The notes under the pieces were generated by a model. The model was not told where the DNA came from, did not search any database, and worked only from the letters and a program-made list of their open reading frames with translations. Shown here one piece after another: positions 1-8,514 of a stretch of DNA of 64,000 nt. Every line of letters starts with the position of its first letter. Position 1 is the stretch's first letter. The translations under genes were made by a program, and so were the position numbers. The DNA is from Calothrix sp. NIES-4105 (GTDB lineage Bacteria; Cyanobacteriota; Cyanobacteriia; Cyanobacteriales; Nostocaceae), in NCBI RefSeq assembly GCF_002368415.1, contig NZ_AP018290.1:3423614-3487613 (forward strand). Reading direction: 5' to 3'.

Positions 1-807
1 AAGAAATATGACCAATTTGGTCAGTATTGGAAGCAAGCTGGACAAGGTTTCCCCAATGGTGCAGGTGCAGGTGTTGGGGTTGACATGAATGGGTTTGACT
101 TTGGTCAGTATGGCAGTTTCGAGGACTTTATTAATGAGCTATTAGGTCGCTTTGGAGGTCCTGGTGGTGCAGGCGCCCGTAGTCAAAGCTATTCCTACCG
201 TTCAACTGGTGGTGCAAGTGGCTTTGATGGTTTTGGTTTCCAGCAAGATTTTGGCGGGGCAAGTGGAGTTCAAGATAGCGAAGCAATGATTTCGCTAACT
301 TTGGGCGAGGCATACAATGGAGTTGAAAAGAGACTTCAAGTAGCGAACGATGTTATCACCGTTCGCATTCCCGCAGGCGCCAAAACAGGTAGTAGGTTAC
401 GTGTACGTGGTAAAGGGCCAACCAACCCACAAACAAAACAACGTGGTGATTTATATTTAAAGGTCCAACTTCAGCCACATTCGTTTTTCCAACTTGACGG
501 CGATAACTTAGTATGCGAAGTGCCCATAGCACCCGATGAAGCAGTGCTAGGAGCATCTATCGACGTACCAACACCTGATGGTACTACCGCAAAAGTAAAT
601 GTACCCGCAGGAATTCGTTCCGGGCAGTCACTACGGTTACGTGGTAAAGGTTGGGTATTAGGAAAAGGTGGACGCGGTGATTTACTTATAAAAATTACAA
701 TTGTGGCGCCTAAAGATTTGAGTCAGCAAGAACGCGAGTTATACGAAAAGCTACGTGCGATTCGTTCGTATAATCCACGTATTAGTTTGAATAATGTGAG
801 ATTGTAA
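1..807 (+). CDS. DnaJ-type (J-domain) co-chaperone, 3' part
   Basis: The frame is open from base 1, so the gene starts outside the window. It enters at the end of the J domain (KKYDQFGQYWKQAG), followed by a Gly/Phe-rich linker and two beta-sandwich substrate-binding domains of the DnaJ C-terminal type (VRIPAGAKTGSRLRVRGKG, then VNVPAGIRSGQSLRLRGKG). There is no CxxCxGxG zinc-finger block between linker and C-terminal domains, which makes it a type II (CbpA/DnaJ2-like) Hsp40. Such proteins deliver unfolded clients to DnaK in the cytoplasm and stimulate its ATPase. The first internal Met at base 85 is not the true start. Confidence 0.9.
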   Translation, partial: KKYDQFGQYWKQAGQGFPNGAGAGVGVDMNGFDFGQYGSFEDFINELLGRFGGPGGAGARSQSYSYRSTGGASGFDGFGFQQDFGGASGVQDSEAMISLTLGEAYNGVEKRLQVANDVITVRIPAGAKTGSRLRVRGKGPTNPQTKQRGDLYLKVQLQPHSFFQLDGDNLVCEVPIAPDEAVLGASIDVPTPDGTTAKVNVPAGIRSGQSLRLRGKGWVLGKGGRGDLLIKITIVAPKDLSQQERELYEKLRAIRSYNPRISLNNVRL

Positions 808-811
808 ATTT

Positions 812-956
812 GGCAACGGATAGAACGGATGTAACGGATGGTTTATTCGTTATGTCCGTTATTTAATTTAGTAGCATCTTAAGCCGTTGGTTGGGTCGAG
901 GAACGAGACCCAACGTTTTAAGCGAGAGTATTGTAACGGATAGTTTATTCGTTAGA
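812..956. repeat. Short AACGGAT-type tandem repeats
   Basis: Several copies of a roughly 9-base unit (GTAACGGAT and variants) sit at 812-862 and again at 932-955. The same unit in reverse orientation occurs at 2711-2758, on the other side of the neighbouring gene. It resembles the short tandem repeats known from heterocystous cyanobacteria. No gene is visible between 808 and 944. Confidence 0.6.
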
Positions 957-2409
957 TTTGCCAGAAGCTTTTGCAGCAGCACGAACGATACGATTAGCAT
1001 CTTGCGTAAGAAGTTGGCGTATATAGGAAGGGGTATTTGGATTTTGAGCTATGGCGTATCTTTCTAACCAGTAGCTAGAACGATAATTTTTGATAAGTAA
1101 ATGAGTTGGCGCCAGTGGATGTAGCAAGGCAAACAAGCGGCTTAAACTAAATGGAGAGTCTTTTATATACCGACCAATAAATTTACTAGCTCGTTCAGAA
1201 CCTCTCAAAATCAGGTTTTTGACTGCTGTTGTATGAACCTCAGTATTCCATTTATGTCTGTTAGCTAGCTTTTCCAGAATTTCATCGGGAGTATTAGGAT
1301 TTTGTGCAACAGCAAGCTGTACATGCGTTGCTTTATCTTCAGATAGTTTTGTTAATGTATGTATAGAAGTATTTCCGTGAATTGCAACACGTTCTCTAAT
1401 AATTAACCATTTGCTCGTAGCAATTTCATCAAGAATACCCGATGCTGTATTCATATTTTGAACAATTTGTAGTTGCTCATCTAAATTAATATCTTTTTCC
1501 TCTGAGAAATTTTGCTGATAAACAACTAAAGCTGACTCTCTGACTAGTTTATTTTTGTCTTCAATAAAAATCTCGATAAGATTGATTGGAGTTTTAGGAT
1601 TTTTGGTAATTAACAGACGGATATTAGCCTTACGATGTTTTGCAAATCGCTGCAATATTTCTACGGATGTATTTGGATGACGAATAATAGCAGATTCTAA
1701 AGCAAGATTTGGAATTTTTAGGTAAATAAGCAAATATATAATAACTAAATTTAATCATTAATGATTCTGGTATTAAACCTATTTGATAAGCTATAAAATC
1801 TCTTAAACTGCGCCCAAAAACTGTATTTTGCATGATTGTAAAAGCTTCTTCTTGCCAGTTAGCCTTTACTTCGCTAGACCAATTAACGTGTAGCTTTGCT
1901 GAATCAATAATATGTTCATAATTTATATGGTGATATTCAAATGTTATATCTTGATTGACAAGTTTTTCTAAAATATCTTTAGAGGTTTTTGGATTCATCG
2001 TCACTGCCAGCGCTAAATCATCTTGTTTTTTGCTATTTATTACCCACTTAATCAACGAATCTGGTACTATATCAACTTTTAAAAAACTTTCTAAAGTATT
2101 ATCTGGAATTTCTTCTACTAAATTAGGATTTTCCAGAAGTAACAGTGGAAATACTGGGTTACTTAAAACTTCTTCTGGAAATTCCACACCTACCTTCCAC
2201 AACACATCAGTAGGGGTATTTGGGTTATTCGCAACTGCCGAAAGTATTTTATAATCAGACCTATTTGCTAATTCTCGTAATAACCCTGGTTCTGCATTAG
2301 GATTAGTACATACTAACCTTGCTAGCTGTGTACTTTGTGCTGCAAGCGCGCGCAGTTGTTCTGGTGTAGTATTTTGATTACAAGCTTGTTGTTCCGGTAT
2401 TAAATCCAT
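945..2409 (-). pseudogene. Leucine-rich-variant (LRV) repeat protein, frameshifted
   Basis: Two overlapping reading frames give one protein of about 480 residues built from NPNTP-x-LxxLA units (NPNAEPGLLRELA, NNPNTPTDVLWKV, RHPNTSVEILQRFAKH, QNPNTPDEILEKLA), the signature of LRV helical repeats. The upstream frame (2409 to about 1720) runs into non-homologous sequence after MIKFSYYIF. The repeat pattern resumes in another frame at YLKIPNLALES. The second frame has no ATG, only a TTG at 1733. The shift lies in the AT-rich run TATATATTTGCTT near 1722-1740 and removing one base restores a single ORF. Function is unknown; LRV proteins are presumed to be binding scaffolds. A sequencing error cannot be excluded. 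Confidence 0.75.
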
Positions 2410-2760
2410 GAAAATCTATCTTAACCACTAGCTGCTGCTTTTATTATTCCCAGCAACTCAGCTATATGTAGCATTTTAATAGTTTGTAGCACACCACAAA
2501 GTACACAAGACAGGCGCCTTTCAAACTCTCTTGCATTTTCAATCTTTGTGTTCTTTGTGACCTTTGTGGTTCGTTCTCTTAATTCTCTGTGTACTCTGCG
2601 TCTCTGTGGTAAACAAAATTAATTACCGCTGCACAGGCGAGACGCCTATGCTACGTATATAAAATCCTGTGCTACGTATATAAAATCGTATGCTACGTAT
2701 ATAAAATTACGGGTGTAACGAAAGGTTTATCCGTTACATCCGTTACATCCGTTGCCAAGG
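2410..2760. repeat. Gene-free stretch with three repeat types
   Basis: No gene is seen. At 2542-2614 lies one arm of the dispersed CTTTGTG/CTCTGTGTCTCTGTGGTAAA family that recurs at 12.7, 40.5 and 63.4 kb. At 2646-2708 a unit of about 20 bases containing GCTACGTATATAAAAT is present three times in tandem. At 2711-2758 there are AACGGAT-type repeats in reverse orientation. Confidence 0.6.
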
Positions 2761-3573
2761 TTACTTCTTCGGCGCCTGTACAGGCTTCAAATTCTTCGCC
2801 TTATAAAAGGTTTCCAAACTTTGTCTATCACCAACAAAACGCCAGTGCCAAGGTTCATAACTTACACCTTGAATATTATCTATAGGAAAAGATAATTCAA
2901 AGCTAAACTTAGCAGCATTTTGTGATAACCATTCATAAGCCTTAGTTTTTTCAAAGTTAGCACTTAAATTTGTAGCAGGGACATTTCCGTCACCAATATC
3001 AAGTGCGTAACCTGTATGATGTTCACTGTAACCGGGAGGTGCCGACAGTGCCGCACGCTCTGCGGGAGTTTGGTTACGTTGGGCGCCGACAGCAAAAAAT
3101 AACTGCTCTTGTTCTTTAACCGAACGAAACGCGGAAATAACAGTTAAATTTACACCTGCACTGCGCGCGGCTTGTTGCATCGCTAAAAATTGCTGTGCAG
3201 CAGCTTTTCGCATTCGGAAGCGTCCATCGTTAGAAACAGGAGCAAGTTCAGACTCTGGTGCTTCAGGATATGGGAGGTGTCCCAACAATGAACCATTTGC
3301 TTTAGCTTGAGTATCACCCGAATTTATAGATGGACTTGCAGTGGTCGATGGTGTCGAAGCTTCTTGAGCAGATTTTTTCGGTGCAGTGATAAAAAATATA
3401 AATCCGCTTAAGATCGCAAGCAAAACAAACCCGCCAACTCCACCCAATATCAATATTGGTAGTTTACCCTTTTGAGGCGCCACATCAGAAGCGTCGCGTA
3501 ACGCTGCGGGAATATCTTCACCAGAATCAGGTGAGGGTTTTTGTGGCTTTCCAGAAAACCCAGCATTACTCAA
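2761..3573 (-). CDS. Membrane-anchored M15B family D-Ala-D-Ala (or L,D/D,D) carboxypeptidase
   Basis: The 270-residue protein has a short cytoplasmic N-terminus, one membrane segment at about residues 37-62 (LILGGVGGFVLLAILSG), a Ser/Thr-rich linker and a C-terminal peptidase domain. That domain carries the zinc/catalytic motifs SEHHTGYALDIGD and EPWHWRFV, plus FRSVKEQEQLF, typical of VanY/DacB-type M15B metallopeptidases. These trim peptidoglycan stem peptides in the periplasm. All zinc ligands (His and Asp of SxHxxGxAxD and the second His of EPWHWR) are present. It stands alone, divergent from the downstream permease. The exact peptide specificity cannot be read from the sequence. Confidence 0.85.
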   Translation of the reverse strand: MSNAGFSGKPQKPSPDSGEDIPAALRDASDVAPQKGKLPILILGGVGGFVLLAILSGFIFFITAPKKSAQEASTPSTTASPSINSGDTQAKANGSLLGHLPYPEAPESELAPVSNDGRFRMRKAAAQQFLAMQQAARSAGVNLTVISAFRSVKEQEQLFFAVGAQRNQTPAERAALSAPPGYSEHHTGYALDIGDGNVPATNLSANFEKTKAYEWLSQNAAKFSFELSFPIDNIQGVSYEPWHWRFVGDRQSLETFYKAKNLKPVQAPKK

Positions 3574-3689
3574 GGGTCAACTCCTGCATTTTCTTCAATA
3601 AACATAACCGATTGTAATCTGGAAAAAATATAACGCAATATATTGAATTAGACATTTATATTTAAAGTTGTTGAATCTATGTATATATA

Positions 3690-4610
3690 ATGTCAAGTCT
3701 TGCTGAACTATATGCGAAATTACTCAGTTTAGCCCTTATCGGTTTTATCCTAGGACGAACTTTACCCGCAACGGTTCCAGTACGTTTGGGAAAACTACTG
3801 TTTTGGGTAGGAGTACCAACAAGTATTGTAGCTTTTCTACGTAAAACGGATTTATCAGGGCAAATCTGGATTGCACCTGGAATTGCATTTACTGCGATTT
3901 TTTCCGGCGCCTTACTTTGTTGGTTTGCTATTCGTATCAAAAAAACTGTCGCGCATACAGTCCTTCAAAAACCAACTCAAGGTAGTTTACTTTTAGCGTC
4001 AATGGTTGGTAATACTGGATACCTTGGCTACCCAGTTATATTATCGTTAGTTGGTACACAATACTTCGCTTGGGCACTTTTTTATGATTTGCTCGGTACT
4101 ACTATAGGTGCCTATGGTTTGGGTGTAGCATTAGCTGCACAATATGGAGGAAGCGTTAATAATTACTGGCATATCACAAAGGCAATTGTAATTAATCCTG
4201 CTTTGTGGAGTTTTGGAGCAGGCTTACTTATACGTCAAATTACACTACCAACACTAGTTGTATCATGCTTAGATTTTGTCGCTTGGAGTTCAATCGCCGC
4301 ATCTTTAATACTAATTGGGATGCGACTAAGCAAACTTACTTCCTGGGGTAGTTTGAAATTAGCAAGTATTAGCTTAACTATCAAAATGATTGTCGTTCCT
4401 ATGATATTAGGCTTGAGCTTGTCAAGCTTTGGCTTAACGGGAAAAACAGCTCAAGTCTTAGTTTTACAGATGGCAATGCCCCCAGCGTTTGCAACTTTAG
4501 TACTTGCCGAGACTTTTAATTTGGATAGAGAGCTTGCTGTGACTGCCTTAGCGGTTGGCTCCATGATATTACTGATAACCCTACCTATATGGTTGTGGTT
4601 TTTTCGATAG
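3690..4610 (+). CDS. AEC family permease (auxin efflux carrier-like)
   Basis: This 306-residue protein is almost entirely hydrophobic, with about ten membrane segments and the family pattern SMVGNTGYLGYPV in the middle (the GNxGxxGxP half-site) and MAMPPAFATLVLAETF near the C-terminus. AEC members are inner-membrane carriers for organic acids or amino-acid-like solutes; the substrate is not deducible here. It is monocistronic, about 115 bases from the divergent peptidase gene. The start ATG follows an AT-rich leader without a strong ribosome site. Confidence 0.85.
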   Translation: MSSLAELYAKLLSLALIGFILGRTLPATVPVRLGKLLFWVGVPTSIVAFLRKTDLSGQIWIAPGIAFTAIFSGALLCWFAIRIKKTVAHTVLQKPTQGSLLLASMVGNTGYLGYPVILSLVGTQYFAWALFYDLLGTTIGAYGLGVALAAQYGGSVNNYWHITKAIVINPALWSFGAGLLIRQITLPTLVVSCLDFVAWSSIAASLILIGMRLSKLTSWGSLKLASISLTIKMIVVPMILGLSLSSFGLTGKTAQVLVLQMAMPPAFATLVLAETFNLDRELAVTALAVGSMILLITLPIWLWFFR

Positions 4611-4742
4611 CGAAAGTGATAATAAGCTGCTATGATTATTAACTTGTGACAGTGCTAAACCATGCGACCGTTAACAGCGACGCTATCGGCGCTATCACAA
4701 AAATTGACCTTGTAGTAATTTTATGATTGTAGGAACATCGAA

Positions 4743-5309
4743 ATGGAAGATTCGCGTTATGAAATTGGCGGCTGTACCGTGAACGAAGAGAATGTTAACG
4801 GTCTTGATACCAGCTTCATGAATGATGAGTTAGGTAATAGTAGTACACTTTCAACTGCTGAAGCAATAAGCAGTTTAGAATCTCAAGTGGCTCTCGCCGA
4901 TTTTACAACTTACACTCCACAAGACCCAGAAGTCCCCGTTGGAGTACACTGCATTCTAGAACTATATAACTGCCCACCGAACTTGCTCAATGATATTGAG
5001 TTCATCAGAAATACTTTAGAGGAAGCAGCTAAAACCGCGCGCTCGACTTTACTCGATAAAATAGCTCACCAATTCCATCCTCAAGGAGTGACTGCACTAG
5101 CGCTTTTAGCCGAGTCACATATTTCGATTCATACTTGGCCTGAGAATGGATATTTGGCAGCAGATGTGTTTACTTGTGGTGAACACGCTAAACCAGTCGA
5201 AGCTTGTGAATATATAGCGCGCGCATTTAAGTCTGGTAAGCACTTATTGATGAAACTTCCGCGCGGAAGATTTTCACCTAGTGTTCAACCACATATCGAA
5301 GTCGTATAG
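4743..5309 (+). CDS. speD: S-adenosylmethionine decarboxylase proenzyme, N-terminally extended
   Basis: This prokaryotic-type SpeD makes decarboxylated SAM for polyamine synthesis. The self-processing motif LAESHISIHTWPENGY is present; cleavage between Glu and Ser would create the pyruvoyl group. It is followed by DVFTCGEHAKPVEACEYI and MKLPRGRF, both conserved in the family. The protein is 188 residues against about 120-140 for the usual small SpeD. The extra 60 or so residues at the N-terminus (polar, with no recognisable domain) precede the conserved core, which begins around VPVGVHCILELYNCP. An internal start near the core is possible, but the upstream ATG is in a continuous frame. Confidence 0.9.
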   Translation: MEDSRYEIGGCTVNEENVNGLDTSFMNDELGNSSTLSTAEAISSLESQVALADFTTYTPQDPEVPVGVHCILELYNCPPNLLNDIEFIRNTLEEAAKTARSTLLDKIAHQFHPQGVTALALLAESHISIHTWPENGYLAADVFTCGEHAKPVEACEYIARAFKSGKHLLMKLPRGRFSPSVQPHIEVV

Positions 5310-5345
5310 CACTTCCTCATACAATTGAATAAATTGGCATAGTAT

Positions 5346-5366
5346 GTAGGGTGGGCACTGCCCACC
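5346..5366. repeat. Palindromic repeat GTAGGGTGGGCACTGCCCACC
   Basis: The bases 5350-5366 form a near-perfect hairpin (GGTGGGCA-C-TGCCCACC). The same 21 bases recur at 23384-23404. It lies just past the end of speD and may help end its transcript. Confidence 0.7.
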
Positions 5367-5375
5367 CCACAAATT

Positions 5376-5611
5376 AGCAACCAAAGCTTGAAATCGCGCG
5401 TCAAAACAATATTGGCAAAATAATCATCAGTTCTTGCCCATTCTAAACACCTCTCAGGACTTAAATTTATAGCTTGCTGCAAGTTTTGTAATGTTAAATC
5501 AATATTGTTGAGTAAGGAATAACAATGCGCTTTGCTATAAAATCCTTGATAGTTATCATATTCTAGTTCAATCATTTTATCAAAAGATATTAAAGCTTGT
5601 TCTATCTCTAA
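5376..5611 (-). pseudogene. TPR protein remnant
   Basis: The reverse strand encodes LEIEQALISFDKMIELEYDN followed by helices typical of a tetratricopeptide repeat (QGFYSKAHCYSLLNNIDLTL, then LQQAINLSPE), and then the WARTDDYFANI tail seen at the end of many cyanobacterial TPR proteins. A stop lies just upstream and there is no start, so only the C-terminal repeats remain. The frame then runs into the palindromic repeat at 5346-5366. It appears to be a fragment left after deletion. Confidence 0.55.
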
Positions 5612-5684
5612 TTATGACAGTATCGTAAGTCATGAAGTTATTTTTAGAAATTGTACAAGTTTCTGCTGGTAGTATTATCAATCG

Positions 5685-5918
5685 TCATTTTTGAGCCACT
5701 AGCATTGCATTTATATGAGTAAAAATTCTGTCTAATTCACCAATCTCCTCAAGTTCTATAGCTTCTTCAGTCGTGAGTAAATCTGTTTTTTTTCGTTCCA
5801 ACAGTTCTTCCATTCGTGCTTGTAACTTATTATCAAACTTAAACAAATTAAAATTATCCAACTTTTCTATTTGGATACTACTAAGCAAAGAGGAAGGTCT
5901 AACAATTACTGTCGTCAT
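5685..5918 (-). CDS. Small conserved-type hypothetical protein (77 aa)
   Basis: I do not recognise a family. The protein starts MTTVIVRPSSLL, has no membrane segment, and its C-terminal half is strongly helical and acidic (MEELLERKKTDLLTTEEAIE), which suggests a short coiled coil or an antitoxin-like protein. The composition fits a real small cyanobacterial gene rather than a chance frame. No toxin-like partner lies next to it; the flanks hold only remnants. Confidence 0.5.
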   Translation of the reverse strand: MTTVIVRPSSLLSSIQIEKLDNFNLFKFDNKLQARMEELLERKKTDLLTTEEAIELEEIGELDRIFTHINAMLVAQK

Positions 5919-6073
5919 ACATCATGTAATGCGGTTTATATATGCTTGTATTATAGCCCGTTAGCTATCCTGATCCGCAAATTTTCTAGTTAGTTCATAA
6001 GTTCTACATATATTACGTAACTATACAAGCTACTTCATTGCTATCTTTTCATGCTATAATTATGCCGCATTTA

Positions 6074-6285
6074 TTATACATAATCAAATACTTTTGTACT
6101 TTTTTCATCTAAACCACAATCTGGAATTATTCTGTCTTCTAGCTGTTCGCGCGTAAGTTGACGTTCTTGCGCTATTGACTGCTGGTCATTTAAGGGTTTT
6201 AAGTAGTGCTTTGTTTGCGCTCGGCGCCAAAAATATTACCCACGAGAGTAATGCTGTTGCCGTTCTAAATTTTTCATAGCGAGCG
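6074..6285 (-). pseudogene. DUF4132/WGR-like (MolR type) protein remnant
   Basis: The reverse strand reads PARYEKFRTATALLSWV and then ALLKTLK, and after one extra T continues in another frame as DQQSIAQERQLTREQLEDR and IIPDCGLDEKSTKVFDYV before a TAA at 6074. The second block resembles the LEDRxVPDxGLDxxGxxxFDYG stretch I associate with DUF4132 proteins. No start and no downstream domain remain. The family name rests on memory of this motif only. Confidence 0.4.
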
Positions 6286-6470
6286 GGTAAAACCATAAAA
6301 ACTGACTAGATATAAGGCAATTATGAGTAACAATAATGGCTATTTATGCGTAGAAAGCTTGTATATTTAACGCTAATAAATACTTATTTTTGGTACCATC
6401 ACCGTAATTGCCATAAGACATCTTGAAGCTTATTTATGTACACACAACAATAATTAGGTTAGTTAAAGAT

Positions 6471-8306
6471 ATGACTACTACAATTCAATGCCCAACATTT
6501 AAACCTACTCTGAGAGTTGGTAATAAAGGGCAAGATGTCAAAGATATGCAAAAACGTCTTAATGATAGATTTGCTTCAATTTACACTCCAGCTTTTAAAA
6601 TTATTGTTGATGGTGATTTTGGTTCACAGACTGAAGCTGCGGTTAGATTCCTTCAATGTCTTGCTTTTTTACCTGTGAATAGTATCACTGATGCAACAAC
6701 TTGGAATTTTATCTGCAATGGCGCCGCAGGAATGCCTATTTTAAAACTTAATAGTTCTGGAAATGTAGTTCAAGCCGTACAACAAGCTTTGTTTGAATCT
6801 AATTTCTACAATGGCGCCATTGACGGTATCTTCGCTAATCAGACACAGCAATCTGTCAAAAACTTCCAAACGTCTCAAGGTTTAACAGTCGATGGTGTTA
6901 TTGGTGTTAATACTTGGACTGCTTTAATTAAGCTTGATAGTCATATTGAGCGCTGCTACTACTTGAACAATTCTGTAGTTATTCAATGGAATAACATTTA
7001 CTTGGAAGCAGTGCGTAAATTAGGTGGCGCCCCTGGTCCAATTTCTCGTATGGGAGCAATGATGCATATTGCCATGTTTGAGGCAGTTAATCTACTTTTT
7101 GGCAGCCCCTACGAATCATATCTGCCTAACGCAAAATTACCCTCTGTGGTTAAAGGTGCAGACCCTGCCCTTGCTGCTGCCTATGCTGCCTATAAAGTGT
7201 TACTTGTCACAATTAAACAACAGCTACAAGAAGTAAATAATTCTACAGCTTTCTCACCGGAGTCATTTTTAATTGAGCGCACGCAACCACTTCGCATAGG
7301 AGCGCGAGTAAGTAGTCAGTCGCGCACTTTTGGCGAAGCTATCGCCGATGCAATTTTGAGAGAGCGTTCTAATGATGGCTCACAACAGGCAAACACGCCT
7401 CCAGTTGTGAAGTTTGGTTTTACACCTGGTGATTGGCGCCCAACAGATTCAAGCCCAGCAGCGACACCGCAGTGGGGTAAAGTAAAACCATTCGGTGGCT
7501 GGCAATTGAATCAAGTCGGTGATTTCTTACCAAAAGCATTGAACATCAATAAGTTCAGCAACTACGACCAGTTGCTCAAAAGCCGAGAATATGCAGAGCA
7601 AGTTAATGAAGTGCAGCGGTTAGGTAAAGCAGATTCTTCTGAAAGAACTCAAGAACAAACTGAAATCGCCTTCTTCTGGGCAAATGACCTAGATGGTACT
7701 TATAAGCCACCTGGTCAGCTTTACGACATTACACAGATTGTGGCAAGACAAGAAGGTGTTGAAAAAAATCTACTTGATACAGCCCGCTTATTTGCACTCG
7801 TTGGAATCGGTATGGCTGATGCAGCTATTATTGCTTGGTATGTGAAGTATCTGTTTCCTTCCGAGAAAAATCCCAATAACTTAATCCGACTATGGCGCCC
7901 AGAATCGGCGATACGTTTAGCTGATTCAGACAACAACCCTAAAACAGTAAAAGACCCCAGTTGGCAACCGCTTTCAGCCATGCGAGATGGTACACGCTTC
8001 TCACCGGCTTTTCCCGCTTATATTTCTGGACATGCCACATTTGGCGCCGCTCATGCAGTAATGATGCGTGAGTTCTTTGGACGAGATGCAATTGCTTTTA
8101 GCGCCACAACTGAAGACCCTAACGCTCCACGTGGTATATCCCGTAGGTTTACCAGCTTCACTGAAGCCGCATTAGAAAATGGTCGTAGCCGCATTTATCT
8201 CGGTGTCCACTACCAGTGGGATGCTGACGGTGGCTTTGAGTCAGGCACTCTTGTAGCTGAGTTTGCTTTCAACTGTGTATTGCGTAAGAAAAACAATGCA
8301 ATTTGA
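6471..8306 (+). CDS. Fusion: two peptidoglycan-binding domains plus vanadium-dependent haloperoxidase
   Basis: The start chosen is ATG 6471 (MTTTIQCPTF) because the paralogue at 10838 begins identically; the frame itself opens at 6423. Residues 10-145 hold two PG_binding_1 repeats (QDVKDMQKRLN with VDGDFGSQTEAAVRFLQ, and NVVQAVQQALF with GAIDGIFANQTQQSVKNFQ). The remaining 460 or so residues are a vanadium chloroperoxidase/PAP2-like domain with WYVKY (Lys), LWRPESAIR (Arg), PAYISGHATFG (Ser-Gly-His) and RIYLGVHYQWDADGG (Arg, His). These correspond to the vanadate-binding set of the family. Such enzymes use peroxide to oxidise halides. Fusion to wall-binding repeats suggests anchoring at the cell wall, although no signal peptide is visible. 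Whether it is a halogenase or a phosphatase is not decided by sequence. Confidence 0.85.
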   Translation: MTTTIQCPTFKPTLRVGNKGQDVKDMQKRLNDRFASIYTPAFKIIVDGDFGSQTEAAVRFLQCLAFLPVNSITDATTWNFICNGAAGMPILKLNSSGNVVQAVQQALFESNFYNGAIDGIFANQTQQSVKNFQTSQGLTVDGVIGVNTWTALIKLDSHIERCYYLNNSVVIQWNNIYLEAVRKLGGAPGPISRMGAMMHIAMFEAVNLLFGSPYESYLPNAKLPSVVKGADPALAAAYAAYKVLLVTIKQQLQEVNNSTAFSPESFLIERTQPLRIGARVSSQSRTFGEAIADAILRERSNDGSQQANTPPVVKFGFTPGDWRPTDSSPAATPQWGKVKPFGGWQLNQVGDFLPKALNINKFSNYDQLLKSREYAEQVNEVQRLGKADSSERTQEQTEIAFFWANDLDGTYKPPGQLYDITQIVARQEGVEKNLLDTARLFALVGIGMADAAIIAWYVKYLFPSEKNPNNLIRLWRPESAIRLADSDNNPKTVKDPSWQPLSAMRDGTRFSPAFPAYISGHATFGAAHAVMMREFFGRDAIAFSATTEDPNAPRGISRRFTSFTEAALENGRSRIYLGVHYQWDADGGFESGTLVAEFAFNCVLRKKNNAI

Positions 8307-8325
8307 TACGCGCGTCAACAGTGAA

Positions 8326-8354
8326 GTACTACTGGTTCGGAGTTAACCAGTAGC
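8326..8354. terminator. GTACTACTGGTT hairpin between convergent genes
   Basis: GTACTACTGGTT and AACCAGTAGC form an imperfect stem around a short loop. The same hairpin family is found at 12469-12498, 18745-18774 and 24074-24104. Here, and in the last two of those places, it sits between two convergent genes, so it may act as a two-way terminator. Confidence 0.5.
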
Positions 8355-8408
8355 AAAAATAATCAATATCGGCGCCCCATAACTGACTGATAAAATGCCA
8401 ACAAAACC

Positions 8409-8437
8409 GTAGAGACGCAATTAAATCGCGTCTCTAC
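8409..8437. repeat. GTAGAGACGC inverted repeat
   Basis: This is a perfect 10-base stem (GTAGAGACGC / GCGTCTCTAC) with a 9-base loop, followed by a TTTTTTACAATTTATATAGG tail. A shorter copy with the same tail lies at 45244-45273. It is probably a dispersed repeat, and here it lies in the convergent gap between the haloperoxidase and lipoxygenase genes. Confidence 0.6.
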
Positions 8438-8514
8438 TACGACATCGTTTTTTACAATTTATATAGGAATGGTGTATAATGGCGCCAGATGTAATACTAC
8501 ATTTAAGTGCAGCT

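Noticed and set aside
945-2409. Programmed frameshift in the LRV gene
   Set aside because: The junction TATATATTTGCTT has no known slippery site with a stimulatory structure that I can see, and the second frame has no other feature. A plain one-base indel or sequence error is simpler.
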